This document shows positions 53,050 to 59,995 of a DNA stretch of 64,000 bases, piece after piece (within the stretch, counting starts at the first letter, position 1; every line of letters starts with the position of its first letter). The notes below the pieces were generated by a model, which saw nothing but the letters and a program-made list of their open reading frames with translations, did not search any database and had not been told where the DNA came from. The translations under genes and the position numbers were made by a program. Source of the stretch: Streptomyces beigongshangae (GTDB taxonomy: Bacteria > Actinomycetota > Actinomycetes > Streptomycetales > Streptomycetaceae); contig NZ_JAHKJW010000002.1 of NCBI RefSeq assembly GCF_019710745.1, positions 138,006 to 202,005 on the forward strand. Direction: 5' to 3'.

Positions 53050-53805
53050 GTGCCCATGCGTGCCCACCTGGTCCGCGTAGACGCCGTGCTCGTACAGGCG
53101 GTCATCGCGGGGGCCCTCTCCTTCTCCCACCTGCACGACTTGGCCGAAGCGGCCGGGCAAGGCGGCTGGAAGGCATGGGCCTACCCCGTCAGCGTCGACC
53201 TGCTGCTGGTCGCTGCCTGGCGCCGGATGCGTGATCAGCAACGGGCCGGAGTACCGGCCGAGGGACCGCGGCTGTGGTTCCTGGTCGCGCTGGCCGCGTC
53301 CCTTGGTGCGAACGTCGCCACCGCCGGGCTCCTCGACCTGGACCACGTCCCCGCTTGGCTCCGAGTCGTGGTCGCGGGCTGGCCCGCCGTCGCCTTCTTC
53401 GGCGGGACGCTGCTGGCCCACACACCGCGCAGCCCGGAAGCGCCGGTCTCGCCAGCCCCGCCGGTCTCGCCGGTGACTGACACGGGTGAGGACGCGGAAT
53501 CACATCCCGCCCCGGTCCCCGTCGACGTACCCGAGCGGGACGCGCTCCCGGCACCGTCCCCCGCCGCTGTCCCCGCCCTCGACCCTGCCTCCGGTCCCGA
53601 TCCCGTTCCCGCCGCGGAACCGGTCTCCGCTCCGTCTGTGGCAACCGTTCCGGCCGTCCCGCTCCCGCCCGCCCTGGTCGAACGCGTCCGGGCCCTGGCC
53701 TACGAGCACCACTCGACCACTGGCCGCCCCGCCGATCCCGACGTCGTACGCACCCGGCTCGGCCTGCCCCCGTCCATGACCGCGTCCGTCGCCGCGCACC
53801 TCTGA
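53050..53805 (+). CDS. DUF2637 membrane protein (SpdB-like spread protein)
   Basis: A 251-aa protein with the DUF2637 N-terminal membrane module: AVLVQAVIAGALSFSHLHDLAEAAGQGGWKAWAYPVSVDLLLVAAW, then two TM segments (LWFLVALAASLGANVATAG and VVVAGWPAVAFFGGTLL). The rest is a Pro/Val/Ala-rich linker and a short C-terminal helix region. The GTG at 53050 has GGAAGG at a good distance; ATG 53056 is an alternative. DUF2637 proteins are constant companions of the FtsK-like gene in AICEs and are implicated in intramycelial spread. Confidence 0.82.
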   Translation: MPMRAHLVRVDAVLVQAVIAGALSFSHLHDLAEAAGQGGWKAWAYPVSVDLLLVAAWRRMRDQQRAGVPAEGPRLWFLVALAASLGANVATAGLLDLDHVPAWLRVVVAGWPAVAFFGGTLLAHTPRSPEAPVSPAPPVSPVTDTGEDAESHPAPVPVDVPERDALPAPSPAAVPALDPASGPDPVPAAEPVSAPSVATVPAVPLPPALVERVRALAYEHHSTTGRPADPDVVRTRLGLPPSMTASVAAHL

Positions 53806-53818
53806 GAGGAGCACCACC

Positions 53819-53998
53819 ATGCACCGACGCTTTCGCAACGTCCGCCGCATCGGCCCCGTGAACGTCGCTTCCTACCTCGACCGCGGCAAGAACCGTCACC
53901 TGGCCGCCTGCACCGCACCCCGCTGCGACTTCTCCGCCGAGTACGACAGCCGCGCCGCCGCCGAACTCGCAGCCCGTACCCACCGCTGCTCCGCCTGA
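53819..53998 (+). CDS. Small mobile-element transfer protein
   Basis: A 59-aa basic protein (MHRRFRNVRRIGPVNVAS) with a Cys-x4-Cys and a late Cys (CTAPRCDF, THRCSA), suggesting a small metal-binding or DNA-binding fold. GAGAGGA precedes the ATG. Proteins of this size and pattern occupy this position in AICEs between the DUF2637 and SpdD-like genes; the exact role is unknown. Confidence 0.8.
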   Translation: MHRRFRNVRRIGPVNVASYLDRGKNRHLAACTAPRCDFSAEYDSRAAAELAARTHRCSA

Positions 53999-54013
53999 CA
54001 GGAGATCACCGTC

Positions 54014-54169
54014 ATGGACGTTCCGCTCTGGCTGGCTCTGCTCTGCGTCGGGGTCCTGGGCGTCAAGCTCATCCGCCCGCCCTGGTGGCTCATCGCCGCG
54101 CTGCTCCTCGGCGGCTACCTCCTCGCCGACAGCCTGCTGACCCCCGTCATCGACTCCGTCGTCAAGTAA
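54014..54169 (+). CDS. Small membrane protein (SpdA-like)
   Basis: A 51-aa, almost entirely hydrophobic protein: two TM segments (LWLALLCVGVLGVKLI and WWLIAALLLGGYLLADSLL) and a short polar end. Ribosome site GGAGATC precedes the ATG. Presumed spread/transfer accessory protein of the AICE, based on position and composition. Confidence 0.75.
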   Translation: MDVPLWLALLCVGVLGVKLIRPPWWLIAALLLGGYLLADSLLTPVIDSVVK

Positions 54170-54189
54170 CCCGCGAAGGGAGATCCGCC

Positions 54190-54492
54190 ATGCTCCGACC
54201 CAAGATCCCGGCCATGCCCCAGCCGACCGGCCTGGTCACCCCGCCCGCTGTCGCGCAGCCGGTCACCATCACCTCGGCCGCTCAGGTTCCGCAGCCGGCC
54301 CCCGCCGCCCCGGCGCCGTTCCGCCCGGCCGTCCAGCTCACCCCCGGCACCGCGCTCACCTTCGTCGGCGGCGGCACCGCCGTGGTCCTGGTCGTCGGCG
54401 CCGTCCTGGTCTCCATGCTCCTCGCCGTCGCCATCACGGCCGCCTCCGTCGCCGTCTGCGCCGCGTCACACGCTCTCCTCACTAAGCGCTGA
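54190..54492 (+). CDS. SpdD-like membrane protein
   Basis: A 100-aa protein with a Pro/Ala/Val-rich N-terminus (MLRPKIPAMPQPTGLVTPP) and a C-terminal membrane region (AVVLVVGAVLVSMLLAVAITAASVAVCAA). The pattern is that of SpdD-type spread proteins in pSAM2-like elements. The ATG follows AAGGGAGATC, 20 bp after the previous gene; it closes the transfer operon. Confidence 0.78.
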   Translation: MLRPKIPAMPQPTGLVTPPAVAQPVTITSAAQVPQPAPAAPAPFRPAVQLTPGTALTFVGGGTAVVLVVGAVLVSMLLAVAITAASVAVCAASHALLTKR

Positions 54493-54529
54493 CCTCGCCT
54501 GCTTCGCCCCAGTCCGGCTTGCCCATGCT

Positions 54530-54545
54530 GTCTAGCCCCCTGGAC
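54530..54545. promoter_or_regulatory. AICE palindrome 6, GTCTAG-CCCC-CTGGAC
   Basis: One mismatch in the right arm. It lies between the transfer operon and the replication gene and ends 58 bp before the rep ATG. Confidence 0.75.
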
Positions 54546-54603
54546 GACATGGGTGGGCCGGACCAGCCCTCAACCCCAACCTCTCTCAAGGAGGAAACCG
54601 CAC

Positions 54604-55977
54604 ATGCGTCCCGCGGCTCCGACCGGAGCCATCCGCCAGCTCGCAGCCCTCGCCCAGCACGGTGATCTCAGCGCCTATGCCCGACAGGTCCAGCGCCTCG
54701 GCGGCTGCGAGCAGCCGGTACGGATGGAAGGCCACCGGCTCGACGTCCACGCCGCCACGGGCGAGATCGTCCGGGAAGTCATCGACCGCGACCTTCCCGC
54801 CGGACAGCTCCTCATCCGCTGCAACAACCGCCGCGCCACACGATGCGCAGCCTGCGCCGAGGTCTACCGCAAAGACACCTTCCACCTCGTCACGGCCGGA
54901 CTGAGTGGCGGCAAAGGCATCGGCCCGACCGTCGCCCAGCACCCCCGCGTCTTCGCCACCTTCACCGCCCCTTCCTTCGGACCCGTCCACAACCGACCGG
55001 CAGGCGGTCGCTGCCGCTGCGGACGCACCCACCCGGACGGTGACCCCGCTCTCGGCACGCCCTTGGACCCGGAGCGGTACGACTACCGCGCGGCCGTCCT
55101 GTGGAACGCGCATGCCGGAGCGCTCTGGGCCCGGTTCACCACCTACCTGCGCCAGCAACTCGCCTCCCGCGCAGGCATCGGTCGCTCCGCGCTGCGCCAC
55201 TGCCTCAAGGTCTCGTACGCCAAAGTCGCCGAGTACCAGCGGCGCGGAGCCGTCCACTTCCATGCCGTCATCCGCCTCGACGGCCCGGAAGGCGCCGAGG
55301 ACACCCCACCCTCCTGGGCCACCACCGAACTCCTCACCGACGCGATCCGCTCGGCGGCCCACCTCGCCGAAACCCCCGGCCCCGTCCTCGACGGCCACGC
55401 GTACACCTTCAGCTTCGGCCGACAGCTCGACGTCCGACCGATCCGCTCTGCCGACTTCGCGGGCACCTCGGAGCTCTCCAGCCGCGCCGTGGCCGCGTAC
55501 ATCGCCAAGTACGCCACCAAGGGCGCCGAAACCGCCGGCACCCTGGACCGTCCCATCCGCAACCCGATCACCGACCTGATCGGCACCGAGGTCACCGACC
55601 ACGCCCGGCAGATGATCCTCACCTGCTGGCACCTGGGCGCGCTGTCCGAACTCGAAGACCTGCGCCTGCGCAAGTGGGCCCACATGCTCGGCTTCCGCGG
55701 CCACTTCTCCACCAAGTCCCGCGCCTACTCCGTCACCCTCGGGGCCCTGCGCCAGGAACGCGCCGACCACAACGAAGCCGTATCCCGCGAACGCGCGGCC
55801 GAAGCGGGCCACCCGCTGCCCGACCCGGACACCGTCCTCGTCCTCTCGCACTGGCGCTTCGCCGGTACCGGCCTGACCGCGGCCGAGTCCTGGTTCGCCA
55901 CCTCCCGGCGACCCGACGTCCTTGACGCTCCTGACGTGGAAGGAGACTCGGCGTGGACCGCCGACGAGACGAACTGA
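54604..55977 (+). CDS. repSA: Rolling-circle replication initiator (RepSA-like, HUH)
   Basis: A 457-aa replication initiator. A Cys-rich N-terminal part (CNNRRATRCAACAEVY, RCRCGRTHPDG) is followed by the HUH motif AVHFHAVIRL (His218, His220) and the probable nicking tyrosines in YIAKYATKG (Tyr299 and Tyr303). It nicks the element at its double-strand origin to start rolling-circle replication after excision. AAGGAGGAAA stands eight bases before the ATG at 54604. rep, xis and int overlap end to end, giving one operon. Confidence 0.92.
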   Translation: MRPAAPTGAIRQLAALAQHGDLSAYARQVQRLGGCEQPVRMEGHRLDVHAATGEIVREVIDRDLPAGQLLIRCNNRRATRCAACAEVYRKDTFHLVTAGLSGGKGIGPTVAQHPRVFATFTAPSFGPVHNRPAGGRCRCGRTHPDGDPALGTPLDPERYDYRAAVLWNAHAGALWARFTTYLRQQLASRAGIGRSALRHCLKVSYAKVAEYQRRGAVHFHAVIRLDGPEGAEDTPPSWATTELLTDAIRSAAHLAETPGPVLDGHAYTFSFGRQLDVRPIRSADFAGTSELSSRAVAAYIAKYATKGAETAGTLDRPIRNPITDLIGTEVTDHARQMILTCWHLGALSELEDLRLRKWAHMLGFRGHFSTKSRAYSVTLGALRQERADHNEAVSRERAAEAGHPLPDPDTVLVLSHWRFAGTGLTAAESWFATSRRPDVLDAPDVEGDSAWTADETN

Positions 55978-56147
55978 TGACTGTTCCGCAGGTCCTCGCC
56001 GAATTGGGCGGAGTCTCCCGCCGCACCTTCTACCGCTGGCGCGAACTGGGGCAGGCTCCGGAAGCTATCAAGCTCCCCAACGGTGAACTTCGCTTCTGGC
56101 GCAGCGACTTCACAGCATGGCTTCACGGACTCGGAGAAGCGGCATGA
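55953..56147 (+). CDS. xis: Excisionase (MerR-type HTH)
   Basis: A 64-aa protein with a winged HTH of the excisionase kind: MTVPQVLAELGGVSRRTFYRWRELGQAPEAIKLPNGELRFWRSDFTAWL, shown here only in part of its natural context. A GTG at 55953 with AAGGAG eight bases upstream gives the longer form; an ATG at 55977 overlapping the rep stop (ATGA) gives a 56-aa form. It directs the integrase to excision by bending att DNA. Confidence 0.88.
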   Translation: MDRRRDELMTVPQVLAELGGVSRRTFYRWRELGQAPEAIKLPNGELRFWRSDFTAWLHGLGEAA

Positions 56148-57523
56148 AGTCGCACGACGTGAAGGTGTGGGGCATCCGGAAGCGGCCGTACAAGACACCG
56201 TCGTATGACGTGCGGTGGAAGGTCGGTGAGGCTACGCCGTTCTCCGAGACCTTCCGGACCAAGGCGCTCGCTGACAACTTCCGCGCGCAGTTGCTCCGGG
56301 CCGCGCAGAAAGGGGAGGCATTCGACACGGAGACCGGTCTGCCGGACTCCATGGCGCCGGTCAAGGAGTCCCTTACCTGGTACGACTTCGCGCGGACGTA
56401 CGTGGCCATGAAGTGGCCGCACGCGGCTCCGAACTCCCGCGACAGCCTGAACGAGACGATGACGCTCGTCACGACTCAGCTCCTGGGGGACCGCCCCGGT
56501 CGTCCGGCGGACGATGTGTTGCGGCGGGCCCTGCGCGGCTGGGCCTTCGTCGTCCAGGACGAGGACGAGAACACCCCACCGGTGGACATCGCGAACGCTC
56601 TCCGCTGGGTGGGCAAAGCCTCGCTGCCGCTGACCACGCTCAAGAACCCGGCCGACATCCGGAACGTCCTCGACTCGCTCAAGCTCACGCTTTCCGGGGC
56701 TCCGGCCGCCGCCGAGACGGTACGGCGCAAGCGAGCCGTCCTGTTCAATGCCCTGGCCTATGCGGTCGAGCTGGGGGAGCTCCCCGAGAACCCGGTCACG
56801 CTCGTGAAGTGGAAGCTGCCGAAGGTGACCAAGGAGGTTGACCGCCGAGTCGTGGTGAATCCCCGGCAGGCTGCCGAGCTCCTCGGGGCTGTCTCGTACG
56901 TGGGTGGCTACCGCCGGGCCCGTGGGCGCCGTCTCGTCGCGCTCTTCGCCTGCATGTACTTCGGCGGGCTTCGGCCGGCAGAAGCCGTGGCCCTGCGGCG
57001 GCAGGACTGCACGCTGCCGGACACCGGTTGGGGCTCGCTGATCCTGGAGAAGAGCCGCCCCACCGTCGGCAAGCGGTGGACCGGAACGGGCGAGGTGCAC
57101 GACAACCGCGGCCTCAAGAACCGGCCCGCGAACGAGACCCGCATCGTTCCGATTCCGCCGCGCCTGGTGCGCATGCTCCGAACTCACATCGCGGAATTCG
57201 GCACGGCCAAGGACGGCCGGCTGTTCGCCAACGAACGCGGGGGAGTGGTCGCCTCGACGACGTACTGGCGTGTCTGGGACGAGGCGCGGCACCTGGCGCT
57301 CACCCCGGAACAGGTGGCCTCGCCGTTGGCCGCTCGGCCGTACGACCTGCGGCACGCCGCGCTGTCGTCCTGGCTCAACGCGGGAGTGGACCCCACCGAG
57401 GTCGCCGAGCGCGCGGGCAACAGTGTGGAGGTGCTGCTGAGCCGGTACGCCAAGTGCCTCGACGGTCGGCAGGACGTCGCCAATCGCCGGATCGCCGAGT
57501 TGCTCGGTGAGAGCGACGGCTAG
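56144..57523 (+). CDS. int: Site-specific tyrosine integrase
   Basis: A 459-aa tyrosine recombinase. N-terminal arm-binding domain (VKVWGIRKRPYKTPSYDVRWKVG), SAM-like core-binding domain with SLTWYDFARTYVAMKW, and catalytic domain with Arg277 in YFGGLRPAEAVAL, Arg403-His404 in PYDLRHAALSSWL, and the nucleophile Tyr435 in LLSRYAKCLDG. The start overlaps the xis stop. It recombines attP with the 3' part of tRNA-Arg 260 bp downstream. A truncated sister gene at 38528-39355 marks an older integration. Confidence 0.96.
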   Translation: MKSHDVKVWGIRKRPYKTPSYDVRWKVGEATPFSETFRTKALADNFRAQLLRAAQKGEAFDTETGLPDSMAPVKESLTWYDFARTYVAMKWPHAAPNSRDSLNETMTLVTTQLLGDRPGRPADDVLRRALRGWAFVVQDEDENTPPVDIANALRWVGKASLPLTTLKNPADIRNVLDSLKLTLSGAPAAAETVRRKRAVLFNALAYAVELGELPENPVTLVKWKLPKVTKEVDRRVVVNPRQAAELLGAVSYVGGYRRARGRRLVALFACMYFGGLRPAEAVALRRQDCTLPDTGWGSLILEKSRPTVGKRWTGTGEVHDNRGLKNRPANETRIVPIPPRLVRMLRTHIAEFGTAKDGRLFANERGGVVASTTYWRVWDEARHLALTPEQVASPLAARPYDLRHAALSSWLNAGVDPTEVAERAGNSVEVLLSRYAKCLDGRQDVANRRIAELLGESDG

Positions 57524-57591
57524 GAGGAGAAGAAGCCCGGCGGCGGGCCCTGATCCCGACACACCTCCGACACGCGCACCTGCGGCATGAT

Positions 57592-57617
57592 GGCCCCTAG
57601 ACCACGGTCCGGGGGCC
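57592..57617. terminator. Hairpin downstream of int
   Basis: GGCCCC-TA-GACC with complementary right arm around AC; the stem is interrupted by one 2-bp mismatch. Equivalent to 39397-39422 behind the integrase remnant. Confidence 0.6.
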
Positions 57618-57719
57618 TCGTCATTTCTAGGGCTGACCTGCGGATTCCTGCCCTGCGGCCAGTCCACGCATAGTCCACGGCACCCGACATACAGCCGCTC
57701 CGAGCGGCATACGGCTGCA

Positions 57720-57829
57720 CATACGCCAAGACCCCGTCCTCAGCGAAAGCGCTGATGGCGGGGTCTTTGGGCACCTAATCCAAGGTGCCCCCGGCAGGAT
57801 TCGAACCTGCGCACACGGCTCCGGAGGCC
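57720..57829. repeat. Right att direct repeat (attR) overlapping tRNA-Arg
   Basis: 110 bp identical to 39526-39635. The right 44 bp are the 3' part of the intact tRNA-Arg. The strand exchange must lie within this block, most likely in the tRNA part. Confidence 0.95.
57728..57768 (-). terminator. Terminator of tRNA-Arg
   Basis: AAGACCCCG paired with CGGGGTCTT, plus an inner TCAGCG/CGCTGA stem, 18 bp downstream of the tRNA 3' end on its strand. The adenines at the left give a short U-run for leftward transcription. It can also stop rightward transcripts from int. Confidence 0.85.
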
Positions 57830-57857
57830 GTTGCTCTATCCCCTGAGCTACGGGGGC
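57786..57857 (-). tRNA. tRNA-Arg (anticodon CCG), AICE attachment site
   Basis: On the minus strand the 72-nt body folds as a standard cloverleaf: acceptor GCCCCCG/CGGGGGC, D-arm GCTC-GAGC, anticodon stem ACGGC/GCCGT with loop CTCCGGA (anticodon CCG, reading CGG), variable loop GTGC, and T-arm GCAGG-TTCGAAT-CCTGC. CCA is not encoded in full. It is intact, restored by the att identity of the element. Confidence 0.97.
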
Positions 57858-58205
57858 GTGTCGGGCGCTGTTGTTGCGGCGACGGGTAGAACCCTACCAG
57901 CTCTTTCGGGGTCGTCATGAACAGGTTTTGAGGGTGGGAGGCGGAGGGACGGGGGCTCAGTGGATCTTGGTTGGGTCCTGCTCGGTTCCCGTGATGGTTG
58001 GGGTGGGTGCGGTGGTCGCGGCGGGTGTGGAGTTGGGTGGCTGTGGCGTACCCGTCCCCCGTTGGCCCAGAGCGTCCGCTCGTCACCCCGTGGAGCGCCC
58101 CGGCCCGAAAGGGTGCCCGGTGCGAAAGAGCGTCGGTGTCCCCCGTGCGAGGCAGAAGTGGGGAAAAGCCGGACGCGGCCCCGCGTGCCGACCTACTCTC
58201 GAGTT

Positions 58206-58727
58206 GTGCCAGGCGCGTCGGGTCGGGTGCTTGTTGTGGACGACAACAAGGTCATCCGGCAACTGATCAGGGTCAACCTCGAGCTGGAGGGTATCGAGGT
58301 CGTGACCGCGGCCGACGGTGTCGAATGTCTGGATGTCGTCCACCAGGTTCGGCCCGATGTGGTCACCCTCGACGTGGTCATGCCCCGGCTGGACGGGTTG
58401 CGTACCGCCGCCCGGCTCCGGGCCGATCCGCGGACCCGTGGACTTCCCCTCGCCGTCATCAGCGCTTGTACCCAGTACGAGGTCGACAGCGGTCTTGACG
58501 TCGGCGTCGACGCCTTTCTGGCCAAGCCCTTCGAGCCCGCCGAACTGGTCGCGCTCGTACGTCAGTTGCTGGAGCGGCGAACCCCCTACGGCGGCACCGG
58601 TGCCACCGATGGACCGGCTGGGCCGGTTGCGCCCGGTGCTCCCGGCGCGTCCAGTGCGCTGTTGCAGGGTGCCGAAGGGCTGTACGGGGCCGGCGGGAGC
58701 GAGCATGCCGGCCGTACCGGGAACTGA
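58206..58727 (+). CDS. Single-domain (stand-alone receiver) response regulator
   Basis: A 173-aa protein with a receiver domain only: VLVVDDNKVIRQL (Asp12-Asp13), phospho-acceptor Asp56 in VVTLDVVMPRLDG, and Lys107 in AFLAKPFEP. The C-terminal 45 residues are Gly/Pro/Ala-rich without a DNA-binding domain, so it probably acts through protein contacts. The start GTG at 58206 has no ribosome site nearby, so a leaderless or very short leader mRNA is possible. No kinase gene is adjacent. Confidence 0.88.
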   Translation: MPGASGRVLVVDDNKVIRQLIRVNLELEGIEVVTAADGVECLDVVHQVRPDVVTLDVVMPRLDGLRTAARLRADPRTRGLPLAVISACTQYEVDSGLDVGVDAFLAKPFEPAELVALVRQLLERRTPYGGTGATDGPAGPVAPGAPGASSALLQGAEGLYGAGGSEHAGRTGN

Positions 58728-58835
58728 GCCGGGCCGGGGAAGGCGGGAGGGAGGGAACGGGGAGTCTGTCCATAGTGCGGACAGTCGTCTTAACCCGTTC
58801 GCCTGCCCCACCCCCTCCTCCCCTACGCTTGTCCC

Positions 58836-59903
58836 ATGACCCCCGTCGAGCTCTCCAGCACCGTTCTGCGCGCCGTGCGCCGTGCGGTGGACGCCGGTGA
58901 GCTTGATGTCGGTGTGCCCCGGCGGGCGCAGGTCGTCCCGCCCGGACCCGGCGGCCGGGGGGACTACGCCACCAACGTCGCCCTTCAGCTGGCCCGCCCC
59001 GCGGGTCGCCCGCCCCATGAGGTCGCCGCGATCCTGCAGCCGTACCTCAGGGGAACGGCCGGTGTGACGCGGGTCGACATCACCGGGCCGGGATTCCTCA
59101 ACATCACCCTGCGGGGGAGGGGGCAGGCCCTGGTCGGCGAGGTGCTGCGGCGCGGGGAGCGGTACGGGTACGCCGACGCGCCCACCGGTGAGCTGGTCCG
59201 ACTGCACCACCCCCGCGAAGTGCGCGCCGCCGTGACCGGTCAGGTCGTCGCCCGGATTCTGCGTTCCCAGGGCGTGGCGGCCCGTACGTACTGCGCCGGG
59301 GAGCCCGATCCCGCCTGGGCGGAGGTCCTCGGTGTCGACGGCGACGACCATGGGGTGGGCCAGGGCGCGGACCGCACCCCCGGTGCCCCCCTCGACGTGG
59401 GCCTCCGGCCCGTGCCCGCCGGTCAGGACCCCCGTCCCCTCGGCCGCGACGCCGGCCGCTGGGCGCTGCTCCACCCCGCGCCCCACGACCGGCCCCGCAT
59501 CACCGGCGAGCACCTCGTGCAGCGGGAGGGCAATCCCCTCTTCCGGGTCCGCTACGCCCACGCCCGTTCCCGGGCCCTCAGCCGCAACGCCGCCGGACTC
59601 GGGTTCAGCGGCGTTGCCGGAGACCCCGGCGGTTCCCAGGACTGCGGTGCTCTCCTCGACGCCCTCGACACCTACCCGCACGCCCTCGCCGCCGCCGCGC
59701 GCCACCGTGCGCCCGACCGGCTCGCGCGGCACCTCGTCACCACCGCCGACGCGGTGCTCGCCTTCCAGCACGGCGTGCTCCCGCCGGGCGACGAGAAACC
59801 CTCGGCCGCCCACCGCGCCCGGCTCGCGCTCGCCGAAGCCGCCGGGACGGTGCTGGCCGGCGGCCTGTCCCTGCTCGGCATCGACGCACCAGAGCACCTC
59901 TGA
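58836..59903 (+). CDS. nrtL: ArgS-related anticodon-binding protein NrtL
   Basis: A 355-aa protein built from the N-terminal ArgS accessory domain (DYATNVALQLARPAGRPPHEVA, GPGFLNITL) and the C-terminal DALR anticodon-binding domain (VRYAHARSRALSRNAAGLG, LARHLVTTADAVLAFQHG). The aminoacylation core with HIGH and KMSKS motifs is missing; its place is taken by a short Gly/Asp/Pro-rich stretch. It cannot be an arginyl-tRNA synthetase and may bind tRNA-Arg. This truncated ArgS beside lysA is a known Streptomyces arrangement; it lies 93 bp upstream of lysA and about 1 kb from a tRNA-Arg gene. Confidence 0.85.
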   Translation: MTPVELSSTVLRAVRRAVDAGELDVGVPRRAQVVPPGPGGRGDYATNVALQLARPAGRPPHEVAAILQPYLRGTAGVTRVDITGPGFLNITLRGRGQALVGEVLRRGERYGYADAPTGELVRLHHPREVRAAVTGQVVARILRSQGVAARTYCAGEPDPAWAEVLGVDGDDHGVGQGADRTPGAPLDVGLRPVPAGQDPRPLGRDAGRWALLHPAPHDRPRITGEHLVQREGNPLFRVRYAHARSRALSRNAAGLGFSGVAGDPGGSQDCGALLDALDTYPHALAAAARHRAPDRLARHLVTTADAVLAFQHGVLPPGDEKPSAAHRARLALAEAAGTVLAGGLSLLGIDAPEHL

Positions 59904-59919
59904 ACCCTTCGAGCATCCC

Positions 59920-59979
59920 AATATCTCTGAATATCCCTGCATAACTCTGCACACCTCTGCATATCTCTGAACATCTTCG
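59920..59979. repeat. Six 10-bp tandem units upstream of lysA
   Basis: Exact decamer periodicity: AATATCTCTG, AATATCCCTG, CATAACTCTG, CACACCTCTG, CATATCTCTG, AACATCTTCG. AT-rich in a GC-rich setting, ending 16 bp before the lysA ATG, so it would lie in the untranslated leader or promoter. Confidence 0.88.
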
Positions 59980-59995
59980 AGAGAGCCCACCAGAC

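Larger units (their letters stand above)
39526..57829. mobile_element. Actinomycete integrative and conjugative element (AICE) at tRNA-Arg
   Basis: About 18.2 kb between identical att repeats. The right half has the conserved AICE backbone (Pra-like activator, FtsK/TraB-like translocase, spread proteins, HUH replication initiator, Xis, Int). The left half carries minus-strand cargo of lower GC. The integrase lies next to the intact tRNA-Arg, as usual. AICEs excise, replicate by rolling circle and transfer as double-stranded DNA by one FtsK-like protein. All backbone genes look intact, so the element may be mobile. Confidence 0.92.

Noticed and set aside
50273..55840. Single GACCCGGA octamers inside AICE genes as a clt locus
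   Set aside because: They are isolated and within coding sequence, not clustered. A clt should be a tandem cluster near the translocase gene, and I did not see one.
59904..59995. T-box or lysine riboswitch before lysA
   Set aside because: The leader is only about 90 bp and mostly a decamer array; it lacks T-box or L-box conserved elements and a terminator/antiterminator pair.
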